A DNA stretch of 64,000 nt from an uncultured Caryophanales bacterium (GCA_905197045.1 CAJJXG010000005.1:10973-74972), one strand, 5' to 3'; shown: positions 53,119 to 62,513, counted from the first letter of the stretch. Made by a program: numbers and translations. The notes: generated by a model from the sequence alone, not told the origin.

Positions 53119-54138
53119 GTGAAAAAAATTAAGAACAAGAAAGATCTTTTTATATTAATTTGCTACATAATAGCAATTCTTTTATTAATTGTTTCTTCCT
53201 CTCTTCCTTTTGTTATTGCTAACGATAGAGAAGTCTACTTAGTTCATTTTTTTAATCCTACTTCTCATGCTTATAATGGACGCATTGAAAGTGCTTATGG
53301 AATAATTTTACCAATCGTTACTTTATTTAGTTTATTAATCGACTTTTTTGATTTTAAGCAACATGAGTATAAAAAGAACGCTTTTAACACATGTTTAAAA
53401 ATCACTCTTCTTGCCTCTTTTGTTTTTACAATGATGAATTATTTTAGAGTCATCTATCCTGATGGATTTTTAATAAGTGGAGACGTCTCAATTCTATATA
53501 GCGGATTTTATCTTTTCATCTCTTTTCTTATTTTTCTTTTTGTAATCATTATTTTAAGAGCTGATGAGTTATATCATATTCAACGCGATAACATACACTC
53601 AATGGTTGTAAGTCATGATAAAAAAGGGAAAAAGTATTATAACGTAATTCGTGTTTTCTCATTTATTTCAATGTTTTGTATTATTTCTCTTCTTTTCGTT
53701 CCTTATGCAAGAAATTATCAAAACTATATGTTTGAAGAGGGTTTTGAGACGATTTTAGATAAAAGAACCAGTATTGATTATTATATCTTTTCAATGTTTG
53801 ATAAAAATTTTAACTTAAATATTTTAGGTTTTCTTTTACTTTATCTTGCAAGCTTTATTCCAACTACAATGCTTCTTATGCCTCGAAAAACAACATACAT
53901 GCAAATATTAATTAGTTCTATTTTTGAAATAATTTTAAGCGTCATTGCTCTTGTTGTTGCTAGTGATAATTATAAGTTAATAATTCCAAAGCTTTACCTT
54001 GATATAGATTGGGTTTCAATAGTCTTTATTACTATCAATTTTATTAGCTTAATTATTTTAATCGTATTTACTTCACTTCTTATAAATTATCGTAGAAAGG
54101 AAATTAAAGATGTTGTTAAAAACGTTAGCGACTTATAA
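53119..54138 (+). CDS. Polytopic membrane protein of unknown function
   Basis: 339 residues from a GTG, with a possible -10 (TAAAAT) six bases upstream and no Shine-Dalgarno. About eight hydrophobic helices. A loop FNPTSHAYNGRIESAYG follows the first helix, and a central cytoplasmic stretch ELYHIQRDNIHSMVVSHDKK separates two sets of four. No family recognised. Overlaps the YwaF-like gene by 29 bp, so the two proteins are probably made together. Confidence 0.6.
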   Translation: MKKIKNKKDLFILICYIIAILLLIVSSSLPFVIANDREVYLVHFFNPTSHAYNGRIESAYGIILPIVTLFSLLIDFFDFKQHEYKKNAFNTCLKITLLASFVFTMMNYFRVIYPDGFLISGDVSILYSGFYLFISFLIFLFVIIILRADELYHIQRDNIHSMVVSHDKKGKKYYNVIRVFSFISMFCIISLLFVPYARNYQNYMFEEGFETILDKRTSIDYYIFSMFDKNFNLNILGFLLLYLASFIPTTMLLMPRKTTYMQILISSIFEIILSVIALVVASDNYKLIIPKLYLDIDWVSIVFITINFISLIILIVFTSLLINYRRKEIKDVVKNVSDL

Positions 54139-55003
54139 TCCTTTTCCTTTTCCAGTAAGTGAGCAACTTAAACCTTGGTGCTTGGAAATCACCATTATTT
54201 TTCTTCTTTTCCTTATTTTTATATATCCATTAATGTTTTATTTAGGAAAAAAAGCTAGAACAAATGACAAAATTCGTGATTATTTTACGATGACAATGGG
54301 GTTGATTTTAATTTCTACTGAAATTTATAAACAAATTCTTTTTGCATATCATTACAATTTTGAAGGTGATTATCGTTGGTCACTATTCCCTTTTCAATTA
54401 TGCTCGATCCCAATGTATACTTCGGCCATTATGCCTTTAGCAAGAAATGAAAAACTACGTAAGTCCCTTTTCTCTTTCATGGCGCTTTATGGAATGCTAG
54501 GTGGTTTATCGGTTACTTTATATCAATCTAGTGTTTTAACGTGGGAAGATTACAGCTTAGATTATCAATCAATAATTTGGCATTTTGCATTAATAGCTTT
54601 AGGAATATATAGCGCAACTTATTTAAATATCGGTTCATTATCTTTTAAAAAGAGTCTTAAATTATATCAATATGGAACCTTTGCTTTTTTAGGTTTTTTA
54701 ATTCTTGCTGAAATTATTAATTTATTGATTGTTTTAAACCACGGGTATAACGAATTTACAGCTGGTGGAAATATGTTTTACATCTCAATGTTTATGTTTA
54801 ATTTAGATATTCCTGTTTTAAGCACCATTACTTCTACTTGTGGTTGGTATGTTGGTTTTATTGGCTATACCTTTGTTTTAATGCTAGGAGCTTTTGTTAT
54901 TTTTTCCGCTTATTACGGCTTAAATAAATTAACATTAAAGATTTTAGCTAATCAAAAGTTTCAAAAATTAATCCTTAAATTCACTAAAAAAGAAAATAAA
55001 TAA
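54110..55003 (+). CDS. YwaF-like integral membrane protein
   Basis: 297 residues, about seven helices. The segment RWSLFPFQLCSIPMYTSAIM and the later WHFALIALGIYSATYL recall the YwaF/TIGR02206 family, whose role is not established. Translationally coupled to the preceding membrane protein by a 29-bp overlap. It faces the thioredoxin-like lipoprotein gene. Confidence 0.65.
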   Translation: MLLKTLATYNPFPFPVSEQLKPWCLEITIIFLLFLIFIYPLMFYLGKKARTNDKIRDYFTMTMGLILISTEIYKQILFAYHYNFEGDYRWSLFPFQLCSIPMYTSAIMPLARNEKLRKSLFSFMALYGMLGGLSVTLYQSSVLTWEDYSLDYQSIIWHFALIALGIYSATYLNIGSLSFKKSLKLYQYGTFAFLGFLILAEIINLLIVLNHGYNEFTAGGNMFYISMFMFNLDIPVLSTITSTCGWYVGFIGYTFVLMLGAFVIFSAYYGLNKLTLKILANQKFQKLILKFTKKENK

Positions 55004-55011
55004 GTAATAAA

Positions 55012-55497
55012 TTATAGGCTATTTAATAAACCATTTACTTCGTTAGCGCCAAGATAAACTTGATCTACTTTTTCATCAACAATTTCATAAATAATTGGTG
55101 TACCTAGAAAATAAGTTTCACTTAAAGTATTTGGCTTATTCATTTCCATTTCACGAATCAAAGAATCGTTACTAGCATGTTCAGGTTTACTTTTAAATCT
55201 ATTTCGATTAGCACTTTGTCCGCCTTCATCCATATTAAATAAAAATAAAGGTGTTAAGTTTTCTCCATTATTTTGTCTATCTAGATAATTAAAAACACTC
55301 GTTTTTACATTTTCGCAATATGAACAGTCAAAACGATAAATTTCAACAAAATAATGATTTAAATCATCTTTAAAAAATTCATCTAAAGAAAGAAGATGAT
55401 TATTTTGATATTCCCCATAACTTCTTGTTTCATTAGTTGATGAACAAGCACATAAGGAAAATAAAGCTACAATTAAAAAGAGAAATTTACTTTTCAT
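55012..55497 (-). CDS. Thioredoxin-like lipoprotein
   Basis: 161 residues. Signal peptide with lipobox SLCAC. VEIYRFDCSYCENVKTSV has a CxxC in thioredoxin position, and FLGTPIIYEIVDEKV supplies the cis-proline-type GTP loop; LGANEVNGLL ends the domain. Probably an extracytoplasmic thiol oxidoreductase anchored to the membrane. The start overlaps the YitT-like gene stop (TAATG). Confidence 0.75.
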   Translation of the reverse strand: MKSKFLFLIVALFSLCACSSTNETRSYGEYQNNHLLSLDEFFKDDLNHYFVEIYRFDCSYCENVKTSVFNYLDRQNNGENLTPLFLFNMDEGGQSANRNRFKSKPEHASNDSLIREMEMNKPNTLSETYFLGTPIIYEIVDEKVDQVYLGANEVNGLLNSL

Positions 55498-56594
55498 TAT
55501 TTGATTGGCTTACGATAAAAACGTCCATAAACTTGATCCATTGGCATTACATTAATAAATGCATTTGGATCAACTTTTCGGCAAATTTTAACGACCTTTT
55601 TAGCTTCTTTTTTTCTAACGCTCATATAAATGATGAAAACTGGTTTTCCAGTATATCCACCTCTTGCATCTAAGACGGTACAACCATGAGGAATATTTGC
55701 CAAAACAACATTTGATAAGTTTTGATTGCTCGTCATTATTTGTAACTCAACTTTTTTATTTTGAATATTAATCGTGTCAACAACTAAAGTTACAAGCACC
55801 ATGTAAAAAAGCGTAAAGAGGAAAATAACTAAAGCAGATGGTGTTGCTACTTCGCCCATTTCTGCACTTGTAAAAGCTGGATCAACAGGAATTGTACTTA
55901 AAATACTATAAGTTGATACAGTTATAAGATTAAATAAAGCTGACCATTTTCCAACTTGGACACTTTTCTTTTCACTAATATAATAAGCAATAATGTCAGT
56001 TCCTCCGGCTGTAGATTCAATGTGATAAGCAAGGGCACTTGCTATACCTGTACATAGACCACCAAAAAGAACACGGCTTACAATATCTTGACCTAAAGCA
56101 TATGTTACTTGATTTATAAAATCATTAGGACTCGAATTTGGCAAAATAATACCAAAAGCTGATGCTAGAGCAACATTAAATAAAGAATAAACTGCAAATC
56201 TTTTACCCACTTTAAAAAATGCTAATAGGAATAATGGAATATTAATTCCTAAATATAGACACCAATAAGTGACATCAAGAAGTGTGTTATCAGTTAAATA
56301 GGTTCCGCCTGAAATTTTAATAATTGAAAGAATGACTTGGCTTAATCCACTTGCTCCACAGCTAGCTAAAGTTTTAATATTTAAACTTTCAACCATTGCT
56401 AAAGAAGTTTCGCCTTCAATTGCGGCAACAGCGGCATAATTTGGTTGAATGAAAGACTTAAATCCAAAAGCAAAAATAAATCCAGATAAGGCCGTAATTA
56501 TTAAACAATAAAAATTATCTATCACATCCTTTTGAACCGGATGGTCGAATAAATAATCAATAACTTTCTTCTTAAATTTTTTAAAATAATACAT
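55497..56594 (-). CDS. YitT-family membrane protein (DUF161/DUF2179)
   Basis: 365 residues. Five or six helices with ALAYHIESTAGGTDIIAYYI, the YitT hallmark, and a C-terminal cytoplasmic DUF2179 domain (ARGGYTGKPVFIIYMSVRKK; VDPNAFINVMPMDQVYGRF). Transport role unproven in the family. TATAAT lies four bases before the ATG, inside a hairpin AAGAATTAT/ATAATTCTT. Confidence 0.88.
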   Translation of the reverse strand: MYYFKKFKKKVIDYLFDHPVQKDVIDNFYCLIITALSGFIFAFGFKSFIQPNYAAVAAIEGETSLAMVESLNIKTLASCGASGLSQVILSIIKISGGTYLTDNTLLDVTYWCLYLGINIPLFLLAFFKVGKRFAVYSLFNVALASAFGIILPNSSPNDFINQVTYALGQDIVSRVLFGGLCTGIASALAYHIESTAGGTDIIAYYISEKKSVQVGKWSALFNLITVSTYSILSTIPVDPAFTSAEMGEVATPSALVIFLFTLFYMVLVTLVVDTINIQNKKVELQIMTSNQNLSNVVLANIPHGCTVLDARGGYTGKPVFIIYMSVRKKEAKKVVKICRKVDPNAFINVMPMDQVYGRFYRKPIK

Positions 56595-56891
56595 AAGAAT
56601 TATATTAATAATTCTTAAGGATCATTACAAGAATAAAAGCAAAATTTCAAAATATTTTTTGTGTTTAATTAAGTAAGCAAAATAGGAAAAAAGCCTGCAA
56701 AAACTCACTATTTTTCCCTTTTCAATGATTTATTAGTTTTAAAAGCGAGAGGCAAAACAAAATCGATAAAAAAAGTATAAAGACTTTTTTGAAAAGTAAT
56801 GTAAAATATCTCTTGAACAATAATTTTATTATTGTTAAGAACACAGTTTAGTGATATTCTTTTAATTGCTTATTTGCTTGAGGTATTTTAC
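56595..56891. other. Intergenic region with inverted repeats
   Basis: A 297-bp AT-rich divergent region. It holds AAGAATTAT/ATAATTCTT (56597-56618) at the YitT start, AACAATAAT/ATTATTGTT (56817-56837), and the ribosome site GAGG for the next gene. No RNA gene or coding sequence is seen. Confidence 0.5.
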
Positions 56892-57755
56892 ATGGGTAAA
56901 TTTTTCAAAGTTATCGGAACACCTTTTATTAAATTATGGACATGGATTAAAGAAACTGCTTGGGTTCAACCACTTCTTATTGTCGGTATTATCTTTGCAG
57001 TCATTTTCTCAATTCCATCAATTACTTCGTGGGTTCAAAGCTGGAACTTCGGAAGTGATTCTTATACTTTCTTAAAAAACAGACAACTTTCATTAGAAGG
57101 CCTTAAAGGTGAAACAAACGAAGGTCAAGCCTACGATTTCTTTGTCGCATTTGATAATGCTTCAAATTCATGGAGAGAAGGCGATAAAGAAGCTGCAAGA
57201 AATTCAATGAGAAATTATGTCGGCGATTCAAACAAAATGATTCTTTTTGTTGTTAGTGAAAACGACGACACAATTAATGTTAATGAAGCAGCAAATTTCT
57301 TAGTTAATGAATCTTGGAACAGAGTTACTTCACTTGATAAGGATGCTCCTGCTTTCCAATATCAAACAATTTTTACAGATCAAAAAATTGAAGTTGATTC
57401 TAATGATAAAACATATCAAGACCATACACCATTTGACTATTTATTCCTTCTTCCTCAATATGAACCTTTCATTACTCAAGCTTACCAAGTAGCTAGAAAT
57501 AGTCCATACTATAAAAATAAAGTTAGTAAGGGTGAAGATATTTCATCAATCGAATCAAGTGCAAATAATTTACCTGATCCAGCTAATTACACAAGCACTG
57601 TTCCTTACTATGTAACAATTGATTTAACCGATACAAATTCAACAACAAATATTATTACTAACGTTTTCTTCGCTATTGATGGTGATGATAAATACGCAAG
57701 AGCTGATTTCTTAGCTCATGCTTGGACAAACACCGAAGAATTCGCAATTAATTAA
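56892..57755 (+). CDS. Membrane-anchored extracytoplasmic protein of unknown function
   Basis: 287 residues from the ATG at 56892, chosen for GAGG nine bases upstream; the frame also opens 20 codons earlier. One N-terminal helix (WVQPLLIVGIIFAVIFSIPS) preceded by Lys-rich residues, then a soluble domain outside the cell. The soluble part mentions FVVSENDDT and a disordered Asn/Ser-rich section. It shows TTIFTDQK-like (YQTIFTDQKIEV) thioredoxin-fold-like spacing but no CxxC. No family recognised. Own terminator follows. Confidence 0.6.
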   Translation: MGKFFKVIGTPFIKLWTWIKETAWVQPLLIVGIIFAVIFSIPSITSWVQSWNFGSDSYTFLKNRQLSLEGLKGETNEGQAYDFFVAFDNASNSWREGDKEAARNSMRNYVGDSNKMILFVVSENDDTINVNEAANFLVNESWNRVTSLDKDAPAFQYQTIFTDQKIEVDSNDKTYQDHTPFDYLFLLPQYEPFITQAYQVARNSPYYKNKVSKGEDISSIESSANNLPDPANYTSTVPYYVTIDLTDTNSTTNIITNVFFAIDGDDKYARADFLAHAWTNTEEFAIN

Positions 57756-57774
57756 TTTATTAATATAGCTATTT

Positions 57775-57802
57775 AAAAGAGCCACAGCGTTGTGGCTCTT
57801 TT
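57775..57802. terminator. Bidirectional rho-independent terminator
   Basis: Twelve-bp stem AAAAGAGCCACA/TGTGGCTCTTTT with a four-base loop. It separates the membrane-anchored protein gene from the convergent coaD. Confidence 0.88.
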
Positions 57803-57824
57803 TAAAACATTTTTTTATCTAAAT

Positions 57825-58313
57825 CTACTTCTTTCCTTCTTTTTTATTTCTTGCATAAGTTTCTAAAACAATCTTTGGAACTAATGAAGAAATATCGACT
57901 CCACTTTTATAAAGTTCGTCAATTGATGAAGAAGAAATAAAAGAAAGTTCACGATGAGACATTAAAAAGACCATTTCAATATCTTTATCGATATATTCGT
58001 TAGCTGCTGAATAAGCCCATTCATATTCAAAATCACTAACTACTCTTAATCCTCTAATTAAGACTGAAGCGCCATGCTTTCTAGCATATTCAATCGTTAA
58101 GCCATTATATGAATCAACTTCAACATTTTTAAATGGTTTAACAACATCAATTAACATGTTTAAACGATCTTCTTTAGAAAAGCGACAACTTTTTTCTGGA
58201 TTAATTGCAAGTAAAACAATTACCTTATCAAATAATTTACTAGCTCTTCTTATAATGTCTAAATGACCATTTGTAATTGGATCAAAACTTCCAGGATATA
58301 CAGCAATTTTCAT
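57825..58313 (-). CDS. coaD: Phosphopantetheine adenylyltransferase
   Basis: Fourth step of coenzyme A synthesis, joining ATP and 4'-phosphopantetheine. 162 residues. YPGSFDPITNGHLDII carries the TxGH motif; VLIRGLRVVSDFEYE is the RGLR substrate segment; the C-terminal FISSSSIDELYKSG replaces the usual ISSTxVRE with small changes. The ATG overlaps the rsmD stop (ATGA), completing the ylbF-rsmD-coaD order known in Bacillus. Confidence 0.95.
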   Translation of the reverse strand: MKIAVYPGSFDPITNGHLDIIRRASKLFDKVIVLLAINPEKSCRFSKEDRLNMLIDVVKPFKNVEVDSYNGLTIEYARKHGASVLIRGLRVVSDFEYEWAYSAANEYIDKDIEMVFLMSHRELSFISSSSIDELYKSGVDISSLVPKIVLETYARNKKEGKK

Positions 58314-58855
58314 GATTTTTTCCTCAAAATATTAATTTTACTTCTACCATATTTTAATATCTTAACATTGTATTTTTCAATAAGAATAGGTGATAAGTCA
58401 TAGTCAGTTTCAGCGATAATTATGCCATTTTTTTCTAATATATCAAAAGATAAAATATTATTAATGAACTCATCATTAATCTCCATTTTATAAGGAGGAT
58501 CTAAAAATATAATATCAAATTTGATGTTTCTATCTTTTAATAAGGAAAGCATGTTTAAATAGTCTAAATTAAAAATTTTAATGTCTGTAATAGAGAGTGA
58601 TTTTAAATTCTCTAAAATAATTTTATAGGCCTCTTTATTTTTATCATTTATATAAACTGGATTAGCTCCACGCGAATAAGCTTCTATTCCAATACTTCCA
58701 CTTCCACCAAAAAGATCTAAAAAAGAGTAATTAAAAATATTACCAAGTGAATTAAACATTCCTTCTTTACAAACATCTTTTGTTGAACGAGTTATTTCAA
58801 GCGGAGGCTGTTTTAATTGACGATGTAAATATTTTCCACCACGAATTTTAATCAT
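58310..58855 (-). CDS. rsmD: 16S rRNA (guanine966-N2)-methyltransferase
   Basis: 181 residues from the ATG at 58855, with GGAG seven bases upstream (a TTG four codons earlier is less likely). IRGGKYLHRQLKQP at the N-terminus, SAM motif LDLFGGSGSIGIEA-like (FLDLFGGSGSIGIEAYSRGA), and FDIIFLDPPYKME with the DPPY catalytic motif. Modifies G966 of 16S rRNA during 30S assembly. Overlaps ylbF by 8 bp. Confidence 0.93.
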   Translation of the reverse strand: MIKIRGGKYLHRQLKQPPLEITRSTKDVCKEGMFNSLGNIFNYSFLDLFGGSGSIGIEAYSRGANPVYINDKNKEAYKIILENLKSLSITDIKIFNLDYLNMLSLLKDRNIKFDIIFLDPPYKMEINDEFINNILSFDILEKNGIIIAETDYDLSPILIEKYNVKILKYGRSKINILRKKS

Positions 58856-59189
58856 ATATTTCTCCAAATAATTCCTTATTAATCTCGTTTAAAAAATAAT
58901 TGAGGTTTGCAAGCCTTTTATTATATTTAACAACTAATTCATGATTATTTAATGCAAAAATTGCCTTAGAAACATGACGAGAAGCTTCTAAAACTTCTTT
59001 TGAATTTTTATCAAAATGTCTTAAAGCATCTTCATATTGAACAAGTGCCATATCTTTTTTATAAGATAAGAGAGCTACCTCTTCACTATTTTCGATTTCT
59101 ATTTCACTATTTAAATACTCTTTATAAACGTCACTTTCTTTAATCTTTTCACTTAAAATATTTATTAGTTCAATTTGTCTTAAATTCAT
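58848..59189 (-). CDS. ylbF: YlbF/YmcA-family protein
   Basis: 113 residues, almost all helical, with KIKESDVYKEYLNSEIEIEN and VLEASRHVSKAIFALNNHEL as in the RicF (YlbF) family. In Bacillus YlbF works with YmcA and YaaT on RNase Y-dependent RNA processing. Cysteines for an Fe-S cluster are absent here. Position before rsmD-coaD matches Bacillus. TATAAT ends eight bases before the ATG; no Shine-Dalgarno. Confidence 0.8.
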   Translation of the reverse strand: MNLRQIELINILSEKIKESDVYKEYLNSEIEIENSEEVALLSYKKDMALVQYEDALRHFDKNSKEVLEASRHVSKAIFALNNHELVVKYNKRLANLNYFLNEINKELFGEIYD

Positions 59190-59197
59190 CGTGCTTA

Positions 59198-59241
59198 ATT
59201 ATAGCAAATAACTTAAAAAACATAAAAATTTGTGCTAGTAT
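59198..59241. promoter_or_regulatory. Divergent promoters of ylbF and def, both close to the start codon
   Basis: Minus-strand TATAAT (59198-59203) is eight bases from the ylbF ATG, and plus-strand TAGTAT (59236-59241) is seven bases from the def ATG. Neither gene has a Shine-Dalgarno, so both messages probably begin at or very near the start codon. Confidence 0.5.
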
Positions 59242-59248
59242 TTTCGCT

Positions 59249-59800
59249 ATGGAAATATTTAAAATCGTTAAAGACAACAAACCAAGTTTAAGACAAAGAT
59301 GTGAAAATGTCGATCTTCCTTTAAATGAAAAATATGAGAAGACTCTTTTAGATATGGTTGAATATTTAAGATTAAGCCAAGACGAATCCTTTCTTGAAAA
59401 GCATCATAATATTAGAAGCGGAGTTGGTTTAGCCGCTCCTCAAATTGGCTTAAACAAAAATATGCTTGCCATTTCTTTTATTAACGAAAAAGGAAAAAGA
59501 GAAGAATATGCTTTTGTTAATCCTCGTATTGTAAGTGAATCAGTCAAAGAATGTTATTTAGAAAGTGGCGAAGGATGTTTAAGTGTTGATAAACCACATG
59601 AAGGTTTTGTCTATCGACACTATAAAGTTACAGTTAAAACTTATGATTTATTAAAGAAAAGTTTAATGACTTATACATTTACTGGCTACCCTGCAATTAT
59701 CGTTCAACACGAAATGGACCATTTAAAAGGCGTATTATTTTACGACCACATCAATAAAGAAAACCCTTTCATAAGAAAATCCGGGGCTATTTCAATTTAA
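59249..59800 (+). CDS. def: Peptide deformylase
   Basis: Removes the N-formyl group from new proteins. 183 residues. Three motifs are intact: GVGLAAPQIG, EGCLSV (metal Cys) and QHEMDHLKGVLF (HExxH). The insertion YLRLSQDESFLEKHHNIRSG is typical of type 2 Gram-positive enzymes. Lies upstream of the RNase J gene. Confidence 0.95.
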   Translation: MEIFKIVKDNKPSLRQRCENVDLPLNEKYEKTLLDMVEYLRLSQDESFLEKHHNIRSGVGLAAPQIGLNKNMLAISFINEKGKREEYAFVNPRIVSESVKECYLESGEGCLSVDKPHEGFVYRHYKVTVKTYDLLKKSLMTYTFTGYPAIIVQHEMDHLKGVLFYDHINKENPFIRKSGAISI

Positions 59801-59886
59801 GTGTAGTTTTTTGCTAATGGTTTTATTATAATAATCTCGATTTTAAGAGATATTTTAATTATGTAAAAGGAGATAATAAGTTCACG

Positions 59887-61569
59887 ATGTCTAATATATT
59901 TAATAATCCTATTAAAATCTATGCCCTTGGCGGCCTTGGCGAAGTTGGAAAAAACACCTATTGTATTGAAAGTGTAAACGATCTCATTATTCTTGATGCA
60001 GGTGTTAAATTTCCTGAAGATGATTTAGTTGGCGTAGATTATGTAATTCCTAATTATCAACATTTAAAAGATAACCAAAGTAAAATTCGCGCTTTATTTA
60101 TTACTCATGGTCACGAAGACCATATTGGCGCTATACCATTTTTGGTTAAATCAGTTAAAATTCCAGTTATTTATGCTCCTAAATTAGCTTGCGCCTTAAT
60201 TAAACAAAAACTAGATGATCAAAAAATTAAAGAAAAAGTTAAACTTGTTGAATATGATCAAGACAGTGTAATTACAGCTGGTTGCTTCAAAGTAAGCTTT
60301 ATTCGTGTCACTCACTCAATTCCTGATAGCTTTGGAATTTGTGTCGATACTCCAGAAGGAAGAATTGTTGATACTGGCGATTTTAAACTTGATTTAACTC
60401 CAGTTGGTCCTGATTTTGAATTGCATAAAATGTCTAAACTTGGCGAAGAAGGCGTTGATTTGCTTCTTGCTGATTCCACAAATGCTGAAAAAGAAGGTTG
60501 GACACCAAGTGAGAAGAACGTTTTAGATTCAATTAATGAAATATTTGACAAAGCTCCTTCTCGTCTTATTATTTCAACTTTCTCAAGTAATATTTCTCGT
60601 ATTCAACAAATCGTTGATTGCACAATTAAGCATAATCGTAAAATCGTTATTGTTGGTCGCAGTATGATAAATACAGTTGATATTGCACTTCGCTTTGGAT
60701 ACATCAAAATTCCTAGTGCAATGATAAGAGATGTCGACACAATGGGCGATTTAAAAGAAAACGAAACAGTAATTTTATGTACCGGAAGCCAAGGTGAACC
60801 AATGGCTGCTTTAAGTAGAATAGCAAATGGCACCTTTAAAAACTTAAGAATTCTTCCTGGTGATACAGTTGTTTTCTCTTCTAGTCCAATTCCTGGTAAT
60901 GGGGCTTCAATTGCTAAAATCGTTAACCAATTAACTAGATTAGGCGCAAACGTCATCACTAATTCAGTTTTTGCTGATTTGCACTCTTCTGGTCACCCTT
61001 CAAGACAAGAATTAAGAATGAATCTTAAGCTATACAATCCAAAATATTTCATGCCTGCTCATGGTGAATATCACATGTTAAAACTCCATGGCGACATTGC
61101 AAAATCTATTGGTATTCCTTCTGAAAATATATTCATCATGGGAAATGGTGATACTTTACTTTTAAAAGATCACAAAATTGTCGATGGAGATAGGGTCACT
61201 GCCGAAGATGTATTCATTGATGGATATGATGTAAATGGGGTTTCCACAGCTGTTATTAGAGATAGAAAAATCCTTCAAGATGATGGTATGGTTAGTGTAA
61301 TGCTTGTGATCGATTCAAAACAATCAAAGCTAATGTGTGACCCAAAAGTTATTACAGTTGGCTTTGTAAGTTATGGAAAATATGAAGACCATTTAACTCG
61401 TCATGCTTCAATGTATTTACAAGAAGCTTTAAACGAACTATTCCGCTCTAAAAAAGTCACATTTAACGACATCAAAAATACTGTAAGAAGTGTCGTTTCA
61501 AAATATTTCTTTAGAAAAACACAAAGAAACCCAATGATTATTCCTCTTGTCATGAACAAGATTGCTTAA
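59887..61569 (+). CDS. rnjA: Ribonuclease J
   Basis: 560 residues. 5'-3' exonuclease and endonuclease of mRNA decay and rRNA maturation. Metallo-beta-lactamase motif THGHEDHIGAIPF, beta-CASP domain with STFSSNISRIQQI, motif C SGHPSRQELRMNLKLYNPKY with PAHGEYHM, and a C-terminal domain. AGGAG lies about 14 bases before the ATG, longer than usual spacing. J1-like by length and end sequence. Confidence 0.94.
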   Translation: MSNIFNNPIKIYALGGLGEVGKNTYCIESVNDLIILDAGVKFPEDDLVGVDYVIPNYQHLKDNQSKIRALFITHGHEDHIGAIPFLVKSVKIPVIYAPKLACALIKQKLDDQKIKEKVKLVEYDQDSVITAGCFKVSFIRVTHSIPDSFGICVDTPEGRIVDTGDFKLDLTPVGPDFELHKMSKLGEEGVDLLLADSTNAEKEGWTPSEKNVLDSINEIFDKAPSRLIISTFSSNISRIQQIVDCTIKHNRKIVIVGRSMINTVDIALRFGYIKIPSAMIRDVDTMGDLKENETVILCTGSQGEPMAALSRIANGTFKNLRILPGDTVVFSSSPIPGNGASIAKIVNQLTRLGANVITNSVFADLHSSGHPSRQELRMNLKLYNPKYFMPAHGEYHMLKLHGDIAKSIGIPSENIFIMGNGDTLLLKDHKIVDGDRVTAEDVFIDGYDVNGVSTAVIRDRKILQDDGMVSVMLVIDSKQSKLMCDPKVITVGFVSYGKYEDHLTRHASMYLQEALNELFRSKKVTFNDIKNTVRSVVSKYFFRKTQRNPMIIPLVMNKIA

Positions 61570-61571
61570 TT

Positions 61572-62138
61572 ATGTTAATTTTAGGATCAAGCTCTCCCAG
61601 AAGAATCGAATTATTAAAAACTCTTATAAGCGACTTTAAAAAATTAAAGCCGCTTTTTGATGAGTCTACCCTTTCTGCTCCTGCCTCTTCCTATGCTTTA
61701 GAAGAAGCCAAAAATAAATATATTTCACTAAAAAATCTTGCAAATCCCAAAGATTTTATAATTTGTTGTGATACAGTTGTTATATTAGATGATGAGATTT
61801 TTGGTAAACCAAAAGATTATAACGAAGCTTTTAAAATGCTAAAAAGATTAAGTGGCAAAACTCATAAAGTAATTTCTGGATATGTCATTGCTTGCGATGA
61901 ACAAAACATCTTGATTGAAAAAAGCGTTACAACTGAAGTCACGTTTAATAAATTAAGCGATGAAGAAATCAAGCGTTATATTGAGGAAGAAAACGTTTAT
62001 GATAAGGCTGGAAGTTATGCAATTCAGGATGATGAAAAATATCATCTTGTAAGCAAAATAAAAGGAAGCTTTTATAACGTTATGGGCTTCCCTTTAGAAG
62101 AAATTAAATTAGACTTATTATCACTTAAGATTATTTAA
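61572..62138 (+). CDS. maf: Maf-family nucleotide pyrophosphatase
   Basis: 188 residues. LILGSSSPRRIELL at the N-terminus, CCDTVVILDDEIFGKPKD, the motif SGKTHKVISGYVI and YDKAGSYAIQDD (the YxxKAG(A/S)Y pattern). dTTP/UTP pyrophosphatase activity is the family norm. Starts two bases after the RNase J stop without its own ribosome site, suggesting translational coupling. The last 18 bp overlap the convergent EIIB-like gene. Confidence 0.93.
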   Translation: MLILGSSSPRRIELLKTLISDFKKLKPLFDESTLSAPASSYALEEAKNKYISLKNLANPKDFIICCDTVVILDDEIFGKPKDYNEAFKMLKRLSGKTHKVISGYVIACDEQNILIEKSVTTEVTFNKLSDEEIKRYIEEENVYDKAGSYAIQDDEKYHLVSKIKGSFYNVMGFPLEEIKLDLLSLKII

Positions 62139-62513
62139 AATATCTTCAAGTGGTTTCAAGTTTTCACCGACTAAAATCACCTTATCACTCATTTCAAGAA
62201 GACGAGATACATAAAATTTATCTAGCTCGTCTCTTTTTATTTTGGAATAATCTTTTAAAGTTAAAACGAGTCTAGATTGTCCTCTTAATTCAAAACTACT
62301 GATATTTTCTTTTCCGCCTAGTGCCTCAATAAATTTATCGTCGCTATGCTCAAAGACAATCTCCTTTTCTTTTTCTTTAGAGTTCTTTCTTTTCTTTTTA
62401 AGTCGAAAAAAATAAATTAATCCGATTAGAACTAGTAAAACTAAAGCCACTCCAAAAGAAGAAATTACAATAATTCCAGTGGTGTCTAAACTTAATAAAT
62501 TAGGTACGATCAT
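62121..62513 (-). CDS. Membrane-anchored PTS EIIB-like protein lacking the phospho-cysteine
   Basis: About 130 residues from the ATG at 62513; GAGG before it is better placed than for the ATG at 62528. One N-terminal helix (IVISSFGVALVLLVLIGLIY), a Lys-rich stretch, then FIEALGGKENISSFELRGQS with LVLTLKDYSKI, matching the glucose-type EIIB fold (EALGGKENI...CxTRLR). The active Cys position is Gly here (ELRGQSRL), so it cannot carry phosphate by the normal route. The start lies inside the NAD kinase gene end. Confidence 0.7.
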   Translation of the reverse strand: MIVPNLLSLDTTGIIVISSFGVALVLLVLIGLIYFFRLKKKRKNSKEKEKEIVFEHSDDKFIEALGGKENISSFELRGQSRLVLTLKDYSKIKRDELDKFYVSRLLEMSDKVILVGENLKPLEDILNNLK

